A DNA stretch of 64,000 bases, taken from the NCBI GenBank assembly GCA_031291295.1, contig JARLJI010000244.1, forward strand, positions 55,078 through 119,077. The letters are read 5' to 3'. The stretch's first letter is position 1. Each line of letters opens with the position of its first letter. The notes below the pieces were generated by a model. That model made no database searches and was not told the DNA's origin. It worked only from the letters and a program-made list of their open reading frames with translations. The stretch is from Rhodoferax sp. (GTDB lineage Bacteria > Pseudomonadota > Gammaproteobacteria > Burkholderiales > Burkholderiaceae_C). Made by a program: the position numbers and the translations under genes. This document shows positions 57,713 to 64,000 of this stretch, piece after piece.

Positions 57713-58855
57713 TCAGGCTTGCCGCCACGGCAGGCCGTGCAAGCGCCAGCCGCCCCTGCGGCCGCGGTGTGCCTGCTCATCCGGGTCGCCCTCGAAGCCT
57801 TCCAGAATGTTGTAGGCCTGCAGGCCCAGTTCGGTCGCGCGTTTGGCCGCCGCAATCGAGCGCACGCCGCTGCGGCACAGCAGCACCACCTTCTTGCCCG
57901 GTGGCACGGCTTCCTTGAGGCCGGCATCGAACGCCGGGTTCATCGCCATGCCGGGCCACTGCTTCCAGGCCAGCGGCACCGCGCCGGGCACGAAACCGAC
58001 CCACTCGCGCTCGGCATCGGTGCGCACATCGACCAGCACGGCCTCGCCGGCCTGCCACCAGCGGCAAGCGAGCTGCGGCGACACATCGCCGGCATAGCCT
58101 TGCGCGGGGCGCGGCGCGTCTGACGCGGCGAGCGGGGTGAGGGGCGACGCGTCGGCATCATGGCGCAGACCCGAGCTCAGATTCGCCGGCACCGCCTCGT
58201 CCATGCGTTTGGGTTTGGGCAGGTCCAGCCCATTCATGGTGGCGACAAACTCGGCCAGCGTCTTGCCCGCCACGCGCGCGTTGCCGGCCTTCTCGGCGCC
58301 AATGGTCGAATGCGTGCGGCCCTGGTAGTCGTGGGCCGGCCAGACGGTGGTGGCATCGGGCAGCGCGAACAACACCTCGGTCAGGCTGCGGTACAGGTCC
58401 GCGGCGCTGCCGGACTGGAAATCGGTGCGCCCGCAACCGTTGATAAGCAGCGTGTCGCCGGTAAAAACATGGTCGCCGTCCGGCGTCTTCCACAGATAGC
58501 TCATGCTGCCCGCCGTATGGCCGGGCGTGTGCAGCGCGGTGATAGCCTCGCCGCCGAACTTAAGCACCTCGCCGTGCCTGAGTTGCACCGCCGCCGTACT
58601 GATGCCGCAGCCCGCCGGGGCGGCCGTTTGGGCGCCGGCATGCTCGGCCAGCAGCCCGGCGCTGGTGATGTGGTCGGCGTGCGCATGCGTCTCCACCGTC
58701 CACAGCAGCTTGAGGCCGTACTGCCTGAGTACGCCCAGGTCGCGCTCGACCTGTTCGTCCACCGGATCGATGATGAGCGCGTCCCGCGTGGCCTCGTCAA
58801 ACAACACGTAGGTGTAGGTGCTGGACGCGGGATCGAAAAGCTGTAGGGGTTTCAT
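57713..58855 (-). CDS. Persulfide dioxygenase (ETHE1-like MBL) - rhodanese fusion
   Basis: WTVETHAHADHITSAGLLAEH...TGDTLLINGCGRTDFQSG; C-terminal VVLLCRSGVRSIAAAKRATELG. Confidence 0.9.
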   Translation of the reverse strand: MKPLQLFDPASSTYTYVLFDEATRDALIIDPVDEQVERDLGVLRQYGLKLLWTVETHAHADHITSAGLLAEHAGAQTAAPAGCGISTAAVQLRHGEVLKFGGEAITALHTPGHTAGSMSYLWKTPDGDHVFTGDTLLINGCGRTDFQSGSAADLYRSLTEVLFALPDATTVWPAHDYQGRTHSTIGAEKAGNARVAGKTLAEFVATMNGLDLPKPKRMDEAVPANLSSGLRHDADASPLTPLAASDAPRPAQGYAGDVSPQLACRWWQAGEAVLVDVRTDAEREWVGFVPGAVPLAWKQWPGMAMNPAFDAGLKEAVPPGKKVVLLCRSGVRSIAAAKRATELGLQAYNILEGFEGDPDEQAHRGRRGGWRLHGLPWRQA

Positions 58856-59013
58856 GGCAATCTCCAAGGAGGTATCCTGACTCGCCACTGAAGTTTAGAA
58901 CGTTGAGGAGCCTCGCATGCATTTTTATTGGCAATCGCTGGCCGGCGCCCCAATGCTCTTGTTTTTGTAGCGACCCTGACAGCTGGCATGTGGGCTGCAG
59001 TACGATTGACGTC

Positions 59014-59844
59014 ATGAATACCGATAAACTTCTGGCGCCGTGGCAGCTGCATGATGACGCGAGCGGCAAACCCTGCCGGCTGGCCGGCTTCGACCCCAAG
59101 GCCCAGCCTTTTTCCATCGGCGACAAGGCCCAGGACAAGGTCCGCGTCGAGGCCCTGGCGCTGGAGCTGGACACGCTGCAGGAACTGTTTTACGCCGACC
59201 GGCGCTACAAACTGCTGGTGGTGCTGCAAGGCATCGACGCCGCGGGCAAGGACGGCACCATCCGCGGCGTGTTTGGCCAGCTCAGTCCGCTGGGGGTGGA
59301 CACCATCGGCTGGAAGGTGCCGTCCGAGGAAGAGCGCACCCACGACTACCTGTGGCGCATCCACCAGAAAATGCCCGGTGCGGGCCAGGTGATGATTTTC
59401 AACCGCAGCCACTACGAAGAGGTGCTGGTGCCGGTGGTCAACGGCTGGATCACGCCGGCGCAGACGCGCCAGCGCTACCAGCACATCAACGAGTTCGAGC
59501 GGCTGTTGGTGGAAACCGGCACGGTGGTGCTCAAGTTCATGCTGCACATCAGTTATGAGGAGCAACGCGTGCGCCTGCAGGAGCGCGTGGACGATCCCAC
59601 CAAGCACTGGAAATTCAGCCTGGGTGACCTGGAGGTGCGCAAGCAATGGCCCGCGTACCAGCAGGCCTACGAGGGGCTGCTGGGTGCCACCAGCACGGCC
59701 TGGGCGCCCTGGACCGTGGTGCCGGCCGACTCCAAGACCCACCGCAACCTGATGATCGCCACTGTGGTGCGCGACGCCTTACGCGGACTGGATCTGCGCT
59801 ACCCGCCGAGCGATCCGAAGCTGGCCGGGCTCAAGGTCAAGTAA
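59014..59844 (+). CDS. Polyphosphate kinase 2 family protein
   Basis: LLVVLQGIDAAGKDGTIRGVFGQLSPLGVDTIGWKVPSEEERTHDYLWRIHQKMPGAGQVMIFNRSHYEEVLV. Confidence 0.95.
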   Translation: MNTDKLLAPWQLHDDASGKPCRLAGFDPKAQPFSIGDKAQDKVRVEALALELDTLQELFYADRRYKLLVVLQGIDAAGKDGTIRGVFGQLSPLGVDTIGWKVPSEEERTHDYLWRIHQKMPGAGQVMIFNRSHYEEVLVPVVNGWITPAQTRQRYQHINEFERLLVETGTVVLKFMLHISYEEQRVRLQERVDDPTKHWKFSLGDLEVRKQWPAYQQAYEGLLGATSTAWAPWTVVPADSKTHRNLMIATVVRDALRGLDLRYPPSDPKLAGLKVK

Positions 59845-59898
59845 GCCCGCGGGTTGACGCCGGATTCGGGAGTGCTAAAAAGGGCCGGGTCCTCTTTT

Positions 59899-59928
59899 CT
59901 AATTGACGTTTACGTAAACGTCAATTAG
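59899..59928. promoter_or_regulatory. Perfect 30-bp palindrome upstream of icmF
   Basis: CTAATTGACGTTTACGTAAACGTCAATTAG. Confidence 0.75.
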
Positions 59929-59983
59929 TATCGTGCCACCCCAGATCCGATCCACACCCAACGCTGCCCCGCATGGAGACACC

Positions 59984-62900
59984 ATGACCGACCTGTCCGC
60001 TGAATACCAGGCCCTTGCCAACTACCGCCCCACGCACAAGGTGCGCTTCGTCACGGCCGCCAGCCTGTTCGACGGGCACGACGCGGCCATCAACATCATG
60101 CGGCGCATCCTGCAGGGCATGGGCGCCGAGGTCATCCACCTGGGCCACAACCGCAGCGTGGACGAGGTCGTGACCGCCGCGCTGCAGGAAGACGCGCAGG
60201 GCATCGCCATCAGCAGCTACCAGGGCGGGCACGTGGAGTACTTCAAGTACATGGTGGACCTGCTCAAAAGCCGCGGCGGCGAACACATCCAGGTCTTTGG
60301 CGGCGGCGGCGGCGTGATCGTGCCGCCCGAGATCCGCGAGCTGCAGGCCTACGGCGTGGCGCGCATCTTCAGCCCCGAAGACGGCCAGAAGATGGGCCTG
60401 GCCGGCATGATCGGCGAGATGGTGATGCGCTGCGACAAGGACCTCAGCGGCTTCGCGCCGAAGGACATTGCTGCCATCCAGGGCCACGGCGAGATGGCCT
60501 GGCGCGCGCTGGCCCAGTTGATCACGGCCCTCGAAAATGCTGCGGGCCCGGCGGCAGGCGAAAGCGCCGATCCCAAATTGGCGACGCTGGTCCAGACCCT
60601 GCGCACCCAGGCGGCGGCGAAGAAGGTGCCCGTGCTCGGCATCACCGGCACCGGCGGCGCCGGCAAGTCATCGCTCACGGACGAGCTGATCCGGCGCCTG
60701 CGGCTGGACCAGAACGACAGCCTGCGCGTGGCGGTGATCAGCATCGACCCGTCACGCCGCAAGAGCGGCGGCGCGCTCTTGGGCGACCGCATCCGCATGA
60801 ATGCCATTGGTCCATGGCGCAAGCCGCTGCCTGCCAAGGGGGCCGGCAAGCCGGCCGCGGCCGCCGCCGACAACGGCCAACGGGTGTTCATGCGCAGCCT
60901 GGCCACGCGCGACTTCGGCTCCGAAATCAGCGCCGCGCTGCCTGACGTGATCGCCGCCTGCAAGGTGGCGGGTTTTGATCTGATCGTGGTGGAAACCTCG
61001 GGCATCCGCCAGGGCGACGCCGCCATCGTGCCGCACGTGGACGTGCCCATGTACGTGATGACGCCCGAGTTCGGCGCCGCCAGCCAGCTGGAAAAAATCG
61101 ACATGCTGGACTTCGCCGAGTTCGTGGCCATCAACAAGTTCGACCGCAAGGGCGCGCTCGACGCGCTGCGCGACGTGGCCAAGCAGGTGCAGCGCAACAA
61201 GGAGGCCTGGACCACGCCGCCGGATCAGATGCCGGTGTTCGGCACCATGGCCGCGCGCTTCAACGACGACGGCGTGACCGCGCTGTACCAGGCCCTCAGC
61301 GTGCGCCTGGCCGAATTGGGCCTCAAGCTCGGCAAATCCAGCCTGCCGCACGTGAGCGTGCGGCACAGCACGAACCAGACGCCGGTGGTGCCGGCGGCGC
61401 GCACGCGGTATCTGGCAGAGATCAGCGACACCGTGCGCGGCTACAAGAAACGCGCGCGCGAACAGGCCCAACTGGCGCGCGAGATCCAGCAGCTGCGCGC
61501 CGCCGCCGCCATGCTGACCGTGGCCAAGCCGGACAAGGCGCGCGCCGCCGAGGCCGCCATCGACCTGGCCGTGGCGCGCGAGCAGACGCAGGACCCGCCC
61601 GCCAAAAAGCTGCTGGCGCAGTGGCCCGAAATGCAGAAGGCCTATGCCGGCGACGAGTACGTGGTGAAGATCCGCGACAAGGAAATCCGCACCGCACTCA
61701 CCACCAGGAGCCTGTCGGGCACCACCATCCGCAAGGTGGCACTGCCGCAGTACCAGGACCACGGCGAGATCCTGCAATGGCTGATGCTGGACAACGTGCC
61801 CGGCAGCTACCCCTACACCGCCGGCACCTTCGCGTTCAAGCGCGAGGGCGAGGATCCGACCCGCATGTTCGCGGGCGAGGGCGACGCCTTTCGCACCAAC
61901 ACCCGCTTCAAGCTGCTGAGCTCGGGCATGGCGGCCAAGCGGCTCTCGACCGCGTTTGACAGCGTGACCCTGTACGGCAACGACCCCGATCCGCGTCCCG
62001 ACATCTACGGCAAGGTCGGCAACTCGGGCGTGTCGATCGCCACGCTGGACGACATGAAGGTGCTGTACGGCGGTTTTGACCTGTGCAGCCCGTCGACGTC
62101 GGTCTCCATGACGATCAACGGCCCGGCGCCGACCATCCTGGCGATGTTCATGAACACCGCGATCGACCAGAACATCGACAAGTTCAAACAGGACAACGGC
62201 CGCGAGCCGACGGAGACCGAGACGGCCAAGATCAAGGAGTGGGTGCAGGAGAACGTGCGCGGTACGGTGCAGGCCGACATCCTCAAGGAAGACCAGGGCC
62301 AGAACACCTGCATCTTCTCGACCGAGTTCAGCCTCAAGGTGATGGGCGACATCGCCGAGTACTTCGTGCACAACCGGGTGCGCAACTTCTACAGCGTGTC
62401 CATCAGCGGCTACCACATCGCCGAGGCCGGCGCGAACCCGATCAGCCAGCTCGCCTTCACGCTGTCCAACGGCTTCACCTTTGTGGAAGCGTACCTGGCG
62501 CGCGGCATGCACATCGACGACTTCGCGCCCAACCTGAGCTTCTTCTTCAGCAACGGCATGGACCCCGAGTACACCGTGATGGGCCGCGTGGCGCGGCGCA
62601 TCTGGGCGGTGGCGATGAAAGAGAAATATGGCGCGAACGAACGCAGCCAGAAGCTCAAGTACCACATCCAGACCAGTGGCCGCAGCCTGCACGCGCAGGA
62701 GATCCAGTTCAACGACATCCGCACCACCTTGCAGGCGCTGATCGCGATCTACGACAACTGCAACTCGCTGCACACCAACGCCTTCGACGAGGCCATCACC
62801 ACGCCGACCGAGGATTCGGTGCGCCGCGCGATGGCGATCCAGCTCATCATCAACCGCGAGTGGGGCCTGTCCAAGAACGAGAACCCGAACCAGGGCAGCT

Positions 62901-63358
62901 TCATCATCGAGGAGCTGACCGAGCTGGTCGAAGAAGCCGTGCTACTGGAATTCGAACGCATCGCCGAGCGCGGTGGCGTATTGGGCGCCATGGAAACCGG
63001 CTACCAGCGCGGGCGCATCCAGGACGAGTCGATGCACTACGAGATGCTCAAGCACACGGGCGAGCTGCCGATCGTGGGCGTCAACACCTTCCGCAACCCG
63101 CATGGCGATGCCGTGCAGGACAAGCTGGAGCTGGCGCGCTCCACCGACGAGGAAAAGCAGGGCCAGCTGAAACGGCTGGCCGACTTCCACCAGCGCCACG
63201 CCAAGGAATCCCCCGCGATGCTCAAGACACTGCAGCTCGCCGTGATCGAGAACAAAAACGTGTTCGAGGTGCTGATGCAGGCCGTGCGCGTGTGTTCGCT
63301 GGGCCAGATCACGAATGCGCTGTTCGAGGTCGGCGGGCAGTACCGGCGCAATATGTGA
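59984..63358 (+). CDS. icmF: Fused isobutyryl-CoA mutase (B12-binding, MeaB-like GTPase, mutase)
   Basis: [40 protein letters not shown]-loop [19 protein letters not shown]-terminal mutase region. Confidence 0.93.
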   Translation: MTDLSAEYQALANYRPTHKVRFVTAASLFDGHDAAINIMRRILQGMGAEVIHLGHNRSVDEVVTAALQEDAQGIAISSYQGGHVEYFKYMVDLLKSRGGEHIQVFGGGGGVIVPPEIRELQAYGVARIFSPEDGQKMGLAGMIGEMVMRCDKDLSGFAPKDIAAIQGHGEMAWRALAQLITALENAAGPAAGESADPKLATLVQTLRTQAAAKKVPVLGITGTGGAGKSSLTDELIRRLRLDQNDSLRVAVISIDPSRRKSGGALLGDRIRMNAIGPWRKPLPAKGAGKPAAAAADNGQRVFMRSLATRDFGSEISAALPDVIAACKVAGFDLIVVETSGIRQGDAAIVPHVDVPMYVMTPEFGAASQLEKIDMLDFAEFVAINKFDRKGALDALRDVAKQVQRNKEAWTTPPDQMPVFGTMAARFNDDGVTALYQALSVRLAELGLKLGKSSLPHVSVRHSTNQTPVVPAARTRYLAEISDTVRGYKKRAREQAQLAREIQQLRAAAAMLTVAKPDKARAAEAAIDLAVAREQTQDPPAKKLLAQWPEMQKAYAGDEYVVKIRDKEIRTALTTRSLSGTTIRKVALPQYQDHGEILQWLMLDNVPGSYPYTAGTFAFKREGEDPTRMFAGEGDAFRTNTRFKLLSSGMAAKRLSTAFDSVTLYGNDPDPRPDIYGKVGNSGVSIATLDDMKVLYGGFDLCSPSTSVSMTINGPAPTILAMFMNTAIDQNIDKFKQDNGREPTETETAKIKEWVQENVRGTVQADILKEDQGQNTCIFSTEFSLKVMGDIAEYFVHNRVRNFYSVSISGYHIAEAGANPISQLAFTLSNGFTFVEAYLARGMHIDDFAPNLSFFFSNGMDPEYTVMGRVARRIWAVAMKEKYGANERSQKLKYHIQTSGRSLHAQEIQFNDIRTTLQALIAIYDNCNSLHTNAFDEAITTPTEDSVRRAMAIQLIINREWGLSKNENPNQGSFIIEELTELVEEAVLLEFERIAERGGVLGAMETGYQRGRIQDESMHYEMLKHTGELPIVGVNTFRNPHGDAVQDKLELARSTDEEKQGQLKRLADFHQRHAKESPAMLKTLQLAVIENKNVFEVLMQAVRVCSLGQITNALFEVGGQYRRNM

Positions 63359-63375
63359 ATGCTGGCGCGAATGCT

Positions 63376-63436
63376 ACGAATTTTGTAGCAATCAGCGCCC
63401 GCAGGTAAAGGGCTGGCGCCCGATTTCTCTTATAAC
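63376..63436. repeat. Dispersed repeat (copy 10)
   Basis: TACGAATTTTGTAGCAATCAGCGCCCGCAGGTAAAGGGCTGGCGCCCGATTT. Confidence 0.55.
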
Positions 63437-63452
63437 ACCAACGCCCCGCGGA

Positions 63453-63617
63453 TCAGCCGCCCTTTTTCGGCCGCTTGCCCGGGTTTTTCTTGTTGTTGGT
63501 GGCGGTGCCGCGCTCCAGGCTGCGTTTTTGTCCGCGGCCGGCCGTGGTGGTATAGCCCGGTGCGGGAATGGGTTTGGGCGCGCAAATGTCGCTCTCGGTT
63601 CTGATTTTCTTGACCAT
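63453..63617 (-). CDS. Small Lys/Arg-rich hypothetical protein (54 aa)
   Basis: MVKKIRTESDICAPKPIPAPGYTTTAGRGQKRSLERGTATNNKKNPGKRPKKGG. Confidence 0.45.
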   Translation of the reverse strand: MVKKIRTESDICAPKPIPAPGYTTTAGRGQKRSLERGTATNNKKNPGKRPKKGG

Positions 63618-63731
63618 GCAATAACTCCGGTAGGTTTTAGGAAACCCCCAATTATCCCCGCACTTGCCCGCGTGGCAGACTCCTGGAATCCAGACTCCGA
63701 TCGCCCACGGCACCTTGCGCCCTGTCCCGTC

Positions 63732-64000
63732 ATGAATCTTGACATCGAACAGCTCCCGGCCGCCTGCGACGTGCTCGTCGTCGGCGCCGGTCCGGCCGGC
63801 AGCGCGGCGGCGCAGCTGCTGGCGCGCGGCGGGCTGGACGTGGTGCTGGTCGACCAGCACGCCTTTCCGCGCGACAAGGCCTGCGGCGACGGCCTGATTC
63901 CCGACGCCCACGAGGCGCTGCGCCGGCTCGGCGTGTGGGACGCCGTGATGGGCGAGGCGCAGCCGGCGCGCTTCGTGCGCTGCGTCGGCCCGCGCGGCAG
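63732..64000 (+). CDS. FAD-dependent oxidoreductase (geranylgeranyl reductase-like), truncated at window end
   Basis: CDVLVVGAGPAGSAAAQLLARGGLDVVLVDQHAFPRDKACGDGLIPDAHEALRRLGVWDAV. Confidence 0.88.
   Translation, partial: MNLDIEQLPAACDVLVVGAGPAGSAAAQLLARGGLDVVLVDQHAFPRDKACGDGLIPDAHEALRRLGVWDAVMGEAQPARFVRCVGPRG

Noticed and set aside
60752-62773. 673-aa minus ORF opposite icmF
   Set aside because: Antisense shadow of icmF; His/Val/Arg-rich composition without domain motifs.
62083-63408. 441-aa + ORF in another frame of icmF
   Set aside because: Out-of-frame translation of a strong CDS; R/Q/H-rich artefact.

Overview
High-GC chromosomal window from a betaproteobacterium, probably a member of the Comamonadaceae (inferred from gene content and repeat style). 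Left to right: (i) a beta-oxidation block (thiolase, FadB-like, acyl-CoA dehydrogenase, TetR), with a DUF559 gene flanked by inverted repeats between the thiolase and fadB-like genes; (ii) an FAH-family hydrolase, an SDR, slmA and argB; (iii) a ~25 kb minus-strand polysaccharide (O-antigen/EPS) locus, argB-wzz-...-rmlB. Its genes predict Bac2,4diNAc/QuiNAc4NAc, L-FucNAc, Qui4NAc and L-Rha precursors plus GDP-Man and an epimerised UDP-sugar. It also carries an AT-rich wzx/wzy/glycosyltransferase core and three separate toxin-antitoxin (VapBC/AbrB-PIN) modules that split the rmlBDAC genes; (iv) a DUF4143-type ATPase; (v) a neutral-lipid/wax-ester set (fatty acyl reductase-like, phasin, TetR, WS/DGAT, ACBP); (vi) a CoA-transferase, PHA-system protein and peptidase stack, a molybdopterin oxidoreductase, an ABC substrate-binding protein, argE, an M20 amidohydrolase, DUF2817, coaX, an amidase, an orphan response regulator, a persulfide dioxygenase-rhodanese, PPK2, and fused isobutyryl-CoA mutase (icmF). 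The most interesting non-gene signals are: several families of small palindromic repeats, some inside reading frames (two different ones inside one epimerase gene); a ~10-copy dispersed TAGC...GGGCTA repeat; a 705-bp element bounded by 35-bp inverted repeats; and TA operators with shared half-sites. No tRNA, rRNA or CRISPR was recognised. All family calls are from reading the sequence; no database search was run.
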